A stretch of DNA of 64,000 nucleotides from CAYVOV01 sp964453525 (GTDB taxonomy: Bacteria; Chloroflexota; Dehalococcoidia; Dehalococcoidales; UBA2162). The position numbers were made by a program, and so were the translations under genes. Shown here one piece after another: positions 36,548 through 44,563 of this stretch. Under the pieces are notes generated by a model. It made no database searches and was not told the origin of the DNA. It saw only the letters and a program-made list of their open reading frames with translations. The first letter of the stretch is position 1, and every line of letters begins with the position of its first letter. The DNA is taken from assembly GCA_964453525.1 (NCBI GenBank), contig CAYVOV010000005.1:1-64000 (forward strand), given 5' to 3'.

Positions 36548-37486
36548 ATGATAATAGATCCCCAGGTTCGCCTTTGTGGCCATGGCTGGGTTGCGCGTAG
36601 CTACCTTCAACAAAAAGGAGGAGCAGGAGCACCGGACACAGGACTACAGGCAACATATAACAAAAGGATGGGCACAAATTATAACTCAAAAGAATTTCAC
36701 CAGAATGTAATGCGGAAATACGTAGATATCCTGGATGAAAAAGGCGATAATCTGGTGAAGTGGCTGGACGACGCTGGTGTGGATAAATGTATTGTCTACG
36801 GCGTAGACTGGGCCTATGCTATGACAGGAGAGCCACCGGTTACCAATAGAGAACAGAACAAAATCCATTGTGATGCAGCAAAAAGGCACTCGGACCGTAT
36901 TATAGCGTTTGCCGCCCTCGACCCCAGACGCCCGGATGCCGTTCCCCAATTCATTGAGGCCGTCGAGGAATGGGGGGCGAAGGGACTCAAGCTTCACCAG
37001 GGCGCCGGTTTTCACGCTGACGACCCGGTATGTTTCCTCCTCATCGACAAATGCGCGGAATACGGACTGCCAGTCTATATCCATACCGGGATGCAGCCTA
37101 CCTCTTGCCCGACCAATGTGGCGAAACTGGCATCGCTCTATCCACAAGTCAAAATGATTATGTCTCATGCCGGAATGCCCTGGACGGAAAGGGCAATAGG
37201 GGCTGTTGTAGGTAATGACAACGTCTATACGGGTGTCGAGCTTCACCAGAGAGACTATGTGTGGGACCCTCAGGGATTCTATAAATGGTTGCGGCATCTG
37301 ATAGATGCCTGCACACCCTGGAAAGTGCTATTCTCCAGTGATGCGCCTGACGGGGATACGATGTTGCCGGAAAAAGAATGGGTACAAGTATTTAGAAACC
37401 CACAGACAGATATTAAATTCACTAAAGAAGAAATGGATATCGTACTTGGTAAGGCTGCCCAGGCCGTCTTTGACATCAAAGATTGA
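36548..37486 (+). CDS. Amidohydrolase-2 family (metal-dependent TIM barrel) protein
   Basis: A 312-aa TIM-barrel hydrolase or decarboxylase of the amidohydrolase_2 group. The barrel blocks are visible: AFAALDPRRPDAVPQF, GLKLHQGAGFHADDP, LPVYIHTGMQPTS (metal His), VKMIMSHAGMPW (His) and VLFSSDAPDGDTM (catalytic Asp). The N-terminal metal motif is the variant DPQVRLCGHG rather than DxHxH. The family includes ring-cleavage and decarboxylation enzymes of aromatic metabolism, which suits the context. ATG 36548 follows GAAGGAGG. Confidence 0.85.
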   Translation: MIIDPQVRLCGHGWVARSYLQQKGGAGAPDTGLQATYNKRMGTNYNSKEFHQNVMRKYVDILDEKGDNLVKWLDDAGVDKCIVYGVDWAYAMTGEPPVTNREQNKIHCDAAKRHSDRIIAFAALDPRRPDAVPQFIEAVEEWGAKGLKLHQGAGFHADDPVCFLLIDKCAEYGLPVYIHTGMQPTSCPTNVAKLASLYPQVKMIMSHAGMPWTERAIGAVVGNDNVYTGVELHQRDYVWDPQGFYKWLRHLIDACTPWKVLFSSDAPDGDTMLPEKEWVQVFRNPQTDIKFTKEEMDIVLGKAAQAVFDIKD

Positions 37487-37557
37487 AAATAAAAGTTATT
37501 AACTATTTGCTAAAAGGTATTTCAGCAATCTTGTCTTGTTCGTGAGCAGTCAATATA

Positions 37558-37806
37558 TTGAGTTCTCAGGAGGAAGGTTTCAGCTGGAAAGAGGGAGTGC
37601 TTAAAGAATTGACGGTTTATATCGATTATGAAAAGTGTATTGTTTGTGGTAGCTGTATAGATAACTGCCCGTTTGGTGCCATGGAACTGGTAGAGGGGGT
37701 TACCACTTGGGCCCATCCCGAGTTATGTGAACACTGCGGAATTTGCAGCATGATTTGCGAAGATGATGCCATAACTATGACAGAACCAGAGGGAACGGAA
37801 GTATAA
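37558..37806 (+). CDS. Two-cluster [4Fe-4S] ferredoxin
   Basis: An 82-aa (or shorter) ferredoxin with two motifs, CIVCGSCIDNCP and CEHCGICSMICE, sufficient for two [4Fe-4S] clusters. The start is unclear: TTG 37558 lacks a Shine-Dalgarno sequence, while GTG 37597 and TTG 37609 give 69 and 65 aa, closer to the usual size. It follows the amidohydrolase by about 70 bp and may serve the nitroreductase or the Hdr-type complex. Confidence 0.85.
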   Translation: MSSQEEGFSWKEGVLKELTVYIDYEKCIVCGSCIDNCPFGAMELVEGVTTWAHPELCEHCGICSMICEDDAITMTEPEGTEV

Positions 37807-38068
37807 TATTTTCGTGAAACTATATTTTGTATTACCGGCAATCTAGCCTCAGGAGCAGGTGGCCAATAACCGAACGAGCTATGACGTCGTACCTGATTGT
37901 ACTTCTTCTTCCATGGCCCTGTATCTATCGTTTATCGTTAAATTAACCTGCCTGAAAGCTGAAAGAATATAGTTTCCTACTTAGTGATACTACTCCAGTC
38001 TCGGTGAAACAAAGAGCTATAATTCAAGGGGCTAAAACTTTCTTAGCTTACTACGCTAATAAAATCAA

Positions 38069-38851
38069 TTACATAATGTGTGGTCCACCGCAAACATTCA
38101 TACATACGCCGGTAATATATGAAGCGGCCTCCGAAGCCAGGAAAACACATGCCCATCCGATATCTTCCGGTGTCCCCAGTCTGCCCAACGGCACTCTTTT
38201 TTCCGCTTCCGCTCTAACCTTAGGGTCAGCAAAATTCGAATACACCATGCTGACAGGATGCAGGGTATTCCCCGGTATTACGCAGTTGACGCGAATTCCA
38301 TTAGGAGCCAATGCAAAAGCCCAGGACATCGTGATACTATTCACCCCTGCTTTCGATGCTCCGTAACCTGGACTTCTTCCACTGGACATGATAACAGGGC
38401 CCATTGAAGCGCTTGAGATATTGATGATACTTCCCTTAGTTTTCTTCTCTCTCATTATCTTGGATGCTACCTGAGTACCTAAGAAGGTAGTTTTCAGGTT
38501 TTCCCTGATCAGGGCATCCCACCCCTTTTCTTCCATGTCTATATTGTCCCAGTGAGTAGGAGTGCCAACATTATTAACCCAGATGTCTATTCTGCCGAAT
38601 TCCTTGACGGCTTTCTCGGCTGTAGCATTTACCTGCTCGGACTCTCTGGCATCGAACTGGATACCTATGGCCTTCCTCCCCTTGGCTTTAACCTCGGCTA
38701 CGGTCTGGTCTATTTGTTCCTGGGTACGAGCAGTCACTACGATATCGGCTCCGGCATCAGCCATGCATAAAGCAATACCTTTGCCGATGCTTCTGCCGCT
38801 ACCCGTAATAAGAGCCACCTTACCCTTCAAAGAAAAAATGTCCAATCCCAA
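38069..38851 (-). CDS. Short-chain dehydrogenase/reductase (SDR)
   Basis: A 260-aa classical SDR. The NAD(P) motif is ALITGSGRSIGKGIA (about 13-27), the structural NNVG follows at about 92, the catalytic Ser lies in INISSAS (about 142) and the YxxxK pair in GYGASKAGV (about 162-166), with IRVNCVIPGNT after it and a CGG C-terminal turn. The residue after strand 2 (VTARTQEQ) favours NADP, weakly. It is transcribed towards the ferredoxin gene. A hydroxyacyl-CoA or alcohol dehydrogenase role is plausible. Confidence 0.9.
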   Translation of the reverse strand: MGLDIFSLKGKVALITGSGRSIGKGIALCMADAGADIVVTARTQEQIDQTVAEVKAKGRKAIGIQFDARESEQVNATAEKAVKEFGRIDIWVNNVGTPTHWDNIDMEEKGWDALIRENLKTTFLGTQVASKIMREKKTKGSIINISSASMGPVIMSSGRSPGYGASKAGVNSITMSWAFALAPNGIRVNCVIPGNTLHPVSMVYSNFADPKVRAEAEKRVPLGRLGTPEDIGWACVFLASEAASYITGVCMNVCGGPHIM

Positions 38852-39029
38852 TATTCTCTCCTTTCTTTTTTTAAGTGTTCTCAGATTAGACTCTTCCTAT
38901 TCTAAACATCTTGGCGCCGCATGAACCAGGGTCAGGCTGCAAAAACATCACAGCACCGTCTTCTGGTAACCTGGTAAAGTCGAGTACAGTGGTCAGACTT
39001 TCACCGGTAGCAATGGGGATAGTAGTACT

Positions 39030-39218
39030 CCCAGCCATTTCAGTTCTTCCTTACCGCACCGCTGGCGGACAAAGATTGTCCTGGAATTATCTGATTTGCT
39101 CACGGCTTGACTTTACTTGATTTCGGGCGGTTATGCAAGGTTATTTTCATCCGGTTTCAGGAATAATTCCTTTCTTTTTTTAATCCTCCCCCCCCCGGTT
39201 ACGAAGCCCCCCTTCAGG
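39030..39218. repeat. Direct repeat B: decayed copy of the radA 5' end, right boundary of the catabolic island
   Basis: This segment matches 19584-19769 in the same orientation with about eight differences. It carries the first ~25 radA codons on the minus strand, but the zinc-finger start is mutated (VCQQCG becomes VRQRCG), so it is non-functional. The surrounding 38852-39679 gap has no other gene. Confidence 0.85.
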
Positions 39219-39416
39219 GTGAACCCCTCTCTTTAACTAACAAGGAAAGGGGGACTTCAAAAAGGGCTTGTTGTGCTGTTAAAGCCTTTCTTCAGTGAAG
39301 ATATGGAACTGACTCTAAAGCACCTCAACGGCAAGCGGTCAGGATATCGCAATATTAAATACAGGTAAGTTCAAATGCAAACTTATCCTGTCGAAAAATC
39401 AAAAGAAGGGGTGTTT

Positions 39417-39440
39417 AAGAGGGGGCGTCAGCCCCCTCTT
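39417..39440. repeat. Short palindrome
   Basis: A perfect 10-bp stem AAGAGGGGGC/GCCCCCTCTT with a GTCA loop, in the gene-free gap downstream of repeat B. It could be a terminator or a mobile short repeat; a related G/C-rich palindrome lies inside the MITE at 50.7 kb. Confidence 0.5.
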
Positions 39441-39521
39441 TATCTTCCCTAAGGGCGGTGGGCAGGAATAGATGTAACAAAAGGAGATGGAATTCCCTGT
39501 AAGTACAAGTATTAGGAGTTT

Positions 39522-39561
39522 AAGATGTAGTGTGACGCTTTTTAGCGTCACACTACATCTT
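39522..39561. repeat. Perfect 18-bp palindrome
   Basis: AAGATGTAGTGTGACGCT and its exact complement surround a TTTT loop. On the minus strand it lies 118 bp after the decarboxylase beta gene and could terminate that operon; the unusually perfect long stem also suits a mobile repeat end. Confidence 0.6.
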
Positions 39562-39679
39562 TCTAACACTTCCCTCTCTCCTTAGAAAGGAGAGAGGGAT
39601 ACAGGGGGTGAGGTTCAATAAGTAGAAGAAAAATTCCTAGTCAGAATTAAAATAATTCAAGATGGAGCGGAGCAGCCGG

Positions 39680-40831
39680 TTAGCCTATCAGACTGAGGAA
39701 TACCCCGGCAACAACAGCAGAACCCACAACGCCGGCGACATTCGGTGCCATGGCGTGCATGAGCAGGAAATTACGCGGGTTTTCTCTCTGCCCCAGGTGT
39801 TGTACCACGCGTGAAGCCATCGGCACAGCCGATACTCCTGCCGCACCAATCATTGGATTAAGAGGTTCCTTGGTAACCAGTCTCATTATTTTGCCCATAA
39901 TCACGCCGCCCGCCGTTCCGGCAGCGAAGGCAAACAGACCCAGACCAAGCACCAGAAGAGTATCAGTACGCGCTACCAGTTCCCCCGGCATGCTCGCCCC
40001 AATACAGAGCATAAGGACAATCGTTACGGCGTTGATAAGGGTATTCGCCGCCGTATCGGAAAGCCTCTCCACCACGCCACATTCTTTGAGAAGGTTCCCG
40101 AACATGAACATCCCCACCAGGGGCGCGCTGTAAGGAACCATCAGAATAACGAGTATCGTGGATATAATCGGGAATAGAATCCTTTCCCGCTGTGAAACCT
40201 GACGTATCTGCGGTTTCATGTAGATTTTCCGCTCTTTACTTGTTGTCAGCAGCCTTATTATGGGAGGCTGAATCAGAGCCACCATCGCCATATATGAATA
40301 AGCGGCAACGGCTGTTACACCTATGAAATCAGGAGCCAGCTTGGAGGTCAGGAAAATCGTAGTCGGACCGTCGGCACCACCGATGATGCCGATGCAGGCT
40401 GCCTCTTCTATCCCGAATTTAGCAATACCGAAATGACCAAATGCCAGAGCTCCAAAGAAAGCAACAACGATTCCTATTTGTGCTGCAGCTCCAAGCAAAA
40501 ACAGTTTGGGATTAGCCAGAAGTGGGCCGAAATCGGTCATAGCACCGAGGCCGAGAAAGATAAACTGAGGCAGGATGGTATACCTGAGAAGGGTATACTC
40601 GATGAGTATTCCTAATAATCCGGCTCGCCCGAATTCTCCTCCCACCTCATAAGGCCTGATTAAAATTCCGCTATTGGGCAGGTTGGCCAGAAGCAGTCCC
40701 ACTCCGATGGGGATAAGTTCATAGGGCTCCCACTTCTTGGCAATGCCAAGATAGATGAAAATGAGGGCAATAACAATCAGAATAATATTCGCCCAGGTAA
40801 GGCCGGTAAACCCCATCAGGAGAGAGCCCAT
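39680..40831 (-). CDS. Na+-translocating decarboxylase beta subunit (GcdB/OadB/MmdB type)
   Basis: A 383-aa integral membrane protein that couples decarboxylation of carboxybiotin to Na+ export. Family motifs are GGADGPTTIFLTSKLAPD (about 155-172), GTAGGVIMGKIMRL and NPMIGAAGVSAVPMASR (about 325-341), with about ten hydrophobic helices. It is the last gene of a three-gene minus-strand operon after the gamma-like and biotin-carrier genes. The carboxyltransferase alpha subunit is not in the window, so the substrate (methylmalonyl-CoA, glutaconyl-CoA or oxaloacetate) cannot be named. Confidence 0.9.
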   Translation of the reverse strand: MGSLLMGFTGLTWANIILIVIALIFIYLGIAKKWEPYELIPIGVGLLLANLPNSGILIRPYEVGGEFGRAGLLGILIEYTLLRYTILPQFIFLGLGAMTDFGPLLANPKLFLLGAAAQIGIVVAFFGALAFGHFGIAKFGIEEAACIGIIGGADGPTTIFLTSKLAPDFIGVTAVAAYSYMAMVALIQPPIIRLLTTSKERKIYMKPQIRQVSQRERILFPIISTILVILMVPYSAPLVGMFMFGNLLKECGVVERLSDTAANTLINAVTIVLMLCIGASMPGELVARTDTLLVLGLGLFAFAAGTAGGVIMGKIMRLVTKEPLNPMIGAAGVSAVPMASRVVQHLGQRENPRNFLLMHAMAPNVAGVVGSAVVAGVFLSLIG

Positions 40832-40844
40832 TGATTAACTCCTT

Positions 40845-41066
40845 TTAATACTCAATAACTGCTATTGTATTACCTACCTCAACTGCCTGCCCTGTAGCAA
40901 CCTGTATCTCCGTTATTTTGCCGGCCACCGGAGCGACTATTGGATTCTCCATCTTCATCGATTCGACGTAACAAATCACGTCTCCTTCCTCAACCGTGTC
41001 CCCTTCTTTAACTTCTACACTTAGAACTTTGCCTGTTATCGGGACTTCTACTACTTCCTGTGCCAA
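40845..41066 (-). CDS. Biotin carboxyl carrier protein subunit
   Basis: A 73-aa biotinyl domain with the biotinylation motif ESMKMENP (target Lys in MKM) and the usual VKEGDTVEEGDVI and VAPVAGKITEI strands. I choose TTG 41066 as start: GGAGTG lies 5 nt before it and the gamma gene stops 1 nt upstream, whereas the longer frame to 41159 only overlaps that gene. It carries carboxybiotin between the missing carboxyltransferase and the beta-subunit pump. Confidence 0.85.
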   Translation of the reverse strand: MAQEVVEVPITGKVLSVEVKEGDTVEEGDVICYVESMKMENPIVAPVAGKITEIQVATGQAVEVGNTIAVIEY

Positions 41067-41067
41067 T

Positions 41068-41262
41068 TTACACTCCTTCTCCACTGTTAGTTTTTGCTGC
41101 GCTGTCAGCTTCCTTTGCAGCGTTTTTATCTTTACTGCTCTCGATTTTGCGGAGAACAAGCCCGGATAGCCAGATTGCTACCGCCAGAATTACAAGAACC
41201 AGAAAGACCACGCCAAAGCCTACCAGACCGATTCGTACAGCTTCACCCCAGTCTATTACCAT
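41068..41262 (-). CDS. Decarboxylase gamma-like small membrane protein (OadG type)
   Basis: A 64-aa protein with one transmembrane helix (about 11-36: VGFGVVFLVLVILAVAIWL) followed by a charged tail (KIESSKDKNAAKEADS), the layout of OadG/MmdC gamma subunits that anchor the complex. It is the first gene of the operon with the biotin carrier and beta subunits. The identification rests on topology and position, as the family is poorly conserved. Confidence 0.75.
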   Translation of the reverse strand: MVIDWGEAVRIGLVGFGVVFLVLVILAVAIWLSGLVLRKIESSKDKNAAKEADSAAKTNSGEGV

Positions 41263-41387
41263 TTCGCTCGAATTCCCCCCCGTGTATTCAGCTACCAGGT
41301 ATTTTTATAAAATAAACAGGACGGGTTTTTCAAGTATTAGATGCTCCCGCCCTCTGGATAGTATCCTGTTATGTCATCTGTACCAAC

Positions 41388-43859
41388 TTAAGGCGTCTCT
41401 TCCCCTACCAGTGCTTCCTCGGCTGCCGGATGCACTACAATCTCTTCTCCCTCAAGGTCAACCACGGCAGTGTCTCCTGAACGGAACTGCCCCCGGAGTA
41501 AACTATCTGAGAGTTTATCTTCAACCATATCTTGAATTACCCGGCGCAGCGGTCGGGCACCGAAGACCACGTCATAGCCTTTCTCGCCAAGGAAATCTTT
41601 CGCGGCGTCAGTTACTTCGAGCGTTATTCCCTTTTCGGTGAGCTGTTGGGCTACCATTGCCAGCATAAGGTCGACTATCTTGCGGATGTGCTCTTTAGTA
41701 AGCGAGTGAAATACCATCACGCTGTCAATACGATTGAGGAACTCGGGCCGGAAGGTCTTTTTCATTTCGTCAAGAAGTTTGTCCTTCATAAGCTCGTAGT
41801 CCATCTGCCGGCTTTTAGATTCGTCACTCCGTGAGGCAAACCCGATGGAGCTCCCTTTCTGGATAAGCTCGGCGCCAATATTGCTTGTCATTACGATGAT
41901 GCTGTTACGGAAATCAACACGGCGGCCCTTGGCATCGGTCAGATGCCCGTCATCAAATATCTGCAGCAGGATATTAAAGACATCAGGATGGGCTTTTTCA
42001 ATCTCATCAAGTAGGATACAGCAGTATGACTTACGTCTTACCGCTTCGGTCAACTGTCCGCCTTCGTCATAGCCGACATATCCCGGCGGAGCCCCGACGA
42101 GTCGGGACACGGTGTGTCTCTCCTGGTATTCTGACATATCAAGCCTGATGAGGGCATCTTCGCTGCCGAACATAAACTCGGCAAGGGCTTTAACCAGCTC
42201 GGTCTTGCCGACACCTGTCGGACCCAGGAAAATAAAGTTTCCGATTGGGTGCCGCGGGTCTTTGAGGCCGGCTCTGGCGCGCCTTACCGCTCTGGAAATG
42301 GTATCGATTGCTTCATCCTGGCCGATAATGCGTTTGTGCAGTGCTTCCTCCATCTGAAGCAGCCGGCTTGTCTCATCACCGCTTAGCTGGACTACCGGAA
42401 CACCGGTCCACATGCTGATTACCTCGGCAATGTCTTCGGCAGTAACCTCCGGCTTCTCCTGCTCCATTTCAGCCATCCATTCCTCTTTCATCCGCTTTAT
42501 TTTCTCTTCAGACTCCAGCTCTTTTTGCCGCAGTTCGGCGGCAAAGTCATACTGCTGGCTGGCAAGGGCAGCTTCCTTATCTTTGCGGATGCTATCTTCG
42601 GCAATCTTCTCTTCTTTCAAGGCGGTGGGTTGAGACCGGTGCCTAATCCTGACTCTTGAGGACGCCTCGTCGATGACATCGATTGCCTTATCGGGCAGGA
42701 AGCGGTCAGGTATATACCTGGCGGCCAGATTTGCCGCGGTACTCAATGCCTCATCAGTTATCGTCAGCCTGTGGTGCTCCTCATAGCGTTCCTTAATGCC
42801 GCGTAATATCTCAAGAGTTTGCTCGACGGATGGTTCTTCGACGAGTACCGGCTGAAAGCGCCTTTCCAGCGCTGGGTCCCGCTCAACATACTTCCTGTAG
42901 TCATCAAGCGTGGTGGCGCCGATGCACTGCAATTCTCCTCTTGCCAGTGATGGCTTGAGGATGCTGGCGGCATCGACCGCTCCTTCAGCGGCTCCGGCGC
43001 CGACAATGGTGTGAAACTCGTCAATAAAGAGTACACAGTTACCTGAAGTCTTTATCTCATTTATTATTTTCTTAAGCCGTTCTTCGAATTCGCCCCGGTA
43101 TTTCGTCCCGGCAACAACCGATGCTATGTCCAGCGTTACCAGGCGTTTCTCTTCAAGAGTTTCAGGGACATCGCCGGCAGCGATACGGTGAGCCAGTCCC
43201 TCGACGATTGCCGTTTTTCCAACTCCCGGCTCGCCGATAAGGGCTGGGTTGTTCTTGGTGCGTCGGCTGAGAATTTGAATTACCCGCTCGATTTCCTTTA
43301 CCCGCCCGATAACCGGGTCAAGTTTCCCGGAATTGGCAGCGGCGGTGAGGTCGACGCTGAGCTGGTCAAGGACCGGCGTCCGGTTCGCCGCTCGGGCTGC
43401 TTTGTTCTTGGCAGCGCCCTGGCTTAGAATCTGGGTTGTTTCAGTGCGTGCCTGTTCAAGGGTGATATTGAAGCTGTCCAGTACGCCGGCGGCGACCCCC
43501 TCACCTTCGTGTAATAATCCGAGCAGGAGGTGCTCGGTACCGATATAATTGTGTCCCAGGTGACGCGCCTCATCTATGGCCAGTTCTATCACTCTCTTGG
43601 CTCTGGGAGTGAGTCCTATTTCGCCGACACTGGCTTTCTCGCCACGCCCGATAATGAACTCCACAGCCGACCTTACTTTACCCAGGCTTGCGCCAAGGTT
43701 GATGAGAACTTTAGCTGCTATTCCCTCCTCCTCACGTATTAAACCAAGTAGAAGATGCTCGGTGCCAATGTAGCTGTGGTTAAGGTTCTGGGCTTCTTCC
43801 TGAGCTGAGGTGAGGACTCGGCGGGCTCTTTCCGAAAATTTCTCAAATCGGCTAGGCAT
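41388..43859 (-). CDS. clpC: ATP-dependent Clp protease ATP-binding subunit ClpC
   Basis: An 823-aa AAA+ unfoldase. It has two N-terminal Clp_N repeats (FSERARRVLTSAQEEA, then LTPRAKRVIELAIDEA), AAA domain 1 (Walker A GEPGVGKTA, about 210), a UVR-like middle segment (about 420-450), AAA domain 2 (Walker A GPTGVGKTE, about 550; Walker B ILLDEIEKAHPD) and a ClpB-D2-type C-terminus. It works with ClpP to degrade proteins. It stands alone, immediately downstream (minus strand) of the solitary 5S rRNA gene. Confidence 0.95.
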   Translation of the reverse strand: MPSRFEKFSERARRVLTSAQEEAQNLNHSYIGTEHLLLGLIREEEGIAAKVLINLGASLGKVRSAVEFIIGRGEKASVGEIGLTPRAKRVIELAIDEARHLGHNYIGTEHLLLGLLHEGEGVAAGVLDSFNITLEQARTETTQILSQGAAKNKAARAANRTPVLDQLSVDLTAAANSGKLDPVIGRVKEIERVIQILSRRTKNNPALIGEPGVGKTAIVEGLAHRIAAGDVPETLEEKRLVTLDIASVVAGTKYRGEFEERLKKIINEIKTSGNCVLFIDEFHTIVGAGAAEGAVDAASILKPSLARGELQCIGATTLDDYRKYVERDPALERRFQPVLVEEPSVEQTLEILRGIKERYEEHHRLTITDEALSTAANLAARYIPDRFLPDKAIDVIDEASSRVRIRHRSQPTALKEEKIAEDSIRKDKEAALASQQYDFAAELRQKELESEEKIKRMKEEWMAEMEQEKPEVTAEDIAEVISMWTGVPVVQLSGDETSRLLQMEEALHKRIIGQDEAIDTISRAVRRARAGLKDPRHPIGNFIFLGPTGVGKTELVKALAEFMFGSEDALIRLDMSEYQERHTVSRLVGAPPGYVGYDEGGQLTEAVRRKSYCCILLDEIEKAHPDVFNILLQIFDDGHLTDAKGRRVDFRNSIIVMTSNIGAELIQKGSSIGFASRSDESKSRQMDYELMKDKLLDEMKKTFRPEFLNRIDSVMVFHSLTKEHIRKIVDLMLAMVAQQLTEKGITLEVTDAAKDFLGEKGYDVVFGARPLRRVIQDMVEDKLSDSLLRGQFRSGDTAVVDLEGEEIVVHPAAEEALVGEETP

Positions 43860-43982
43860 TTTTTCTCCTTAGAAGCGCTTTTCCCTGAGAACTGTCGTTA
43901 TCTATATTATAAATTAACCGTGAGTCAAGGTCAAAAGCCGAAGCGTAAATGACATCCAAATTTATCTGATATCGGTGAAGCC

Positions 43983-44101
43983 TCCTGGCAGTGACTTATT
44001 TTCCACAAGGGGTTACCCCCTCAGTATCCTCCGCGCTGGGGCGTTTCACTTCCGTGTTCGGGATGGGAACGGGTGGTTCCACCCCGCTCAGACCACCAGG
44101 A
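43983..44101 (-). rRNA. rrf: 5S ribosomal RNA, solitary
   Basis: The minus strand reads TCCTGGTGGTCTGAGCGG... CCCGAACACGGAAGTGAAAC... CTGCCAGGA, a complete 119-nt 5S rRNA with its terminal stem (TCCTGG(T/C)... with ...GCCAGGA). No 23S or 16S gene adjoins it. The only 23S in the window is 43 kb away. Confidence 0.93.
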
Positions 44102-44176
44102 GACTAACACCATTTATCTTGCAACTTAAATTAAAAGGAACCACAGACGTCAAATTCAGGCTCCTTACCAATATTA

Positions 44177-44205
44177 AGTGTAGCACCAAGTCTGAGATAG
44201 GTCAA
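44177..44205 (-). promoter_or_regulatory. Sigma70-type promoter for the solitary 5S rRNA
   Basis: The minus strand has TTGACC (44205-44200), a 17-bp spacer and TACACT (44182-44177), placing transcription start about 70 nt before the 5S gene. This argues that the 5S gene is transcribed on its own. Confidence 0.6.
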
Positions 44206-44366
44206 TACCCGTACGGCTCATTTTTACTCGTTTAGCCAGCCTGCGCCGCGCTCTGATTCTTCCGCTGCCTCTTATCTTCACTCTTTGCCTGGATTAATCT
44301 ATCTCACTCCTCCTGCGTCTCTTATAATCCCATCCTCTTTTCCCTTGAAAGAACTTTGCCTTATAT

Positions 44367-44446
44367 GTCATTCTGAGGGGTCCGCCGGAGGCGGATGACC
44401 TGCCTGCCGAAGCTTCGCGCGGCGGGCAGGTGAAGAATCTCGGGGC
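44367..44446. repeat. Interspersed repeat (GTCATTCTGAG... GAAGAATCTCGGGG)
   Basis: Ends of the type GTCATTCTGAG and GAAGAATCTCGG surround two palindromes (TCCGCCGGAGGCGGA and CCTGCCTGCCG with CGGCGGGCAGG). It lies in the gap between the 5S gene and the second AOR gene; this gap has no coding sequence that I can support. Confidence 0.55.
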
Positions 44447-44563
44447 AGGGTAAATAATGTCAACCAGATGCAAATAAAACCAATAATAACGGCAGGTGTA
44501 ACTTTAGCTGTGAATGTGATAGAATCTAATATTGTGTACCTATGAAATTCGGAGTATTGATTT

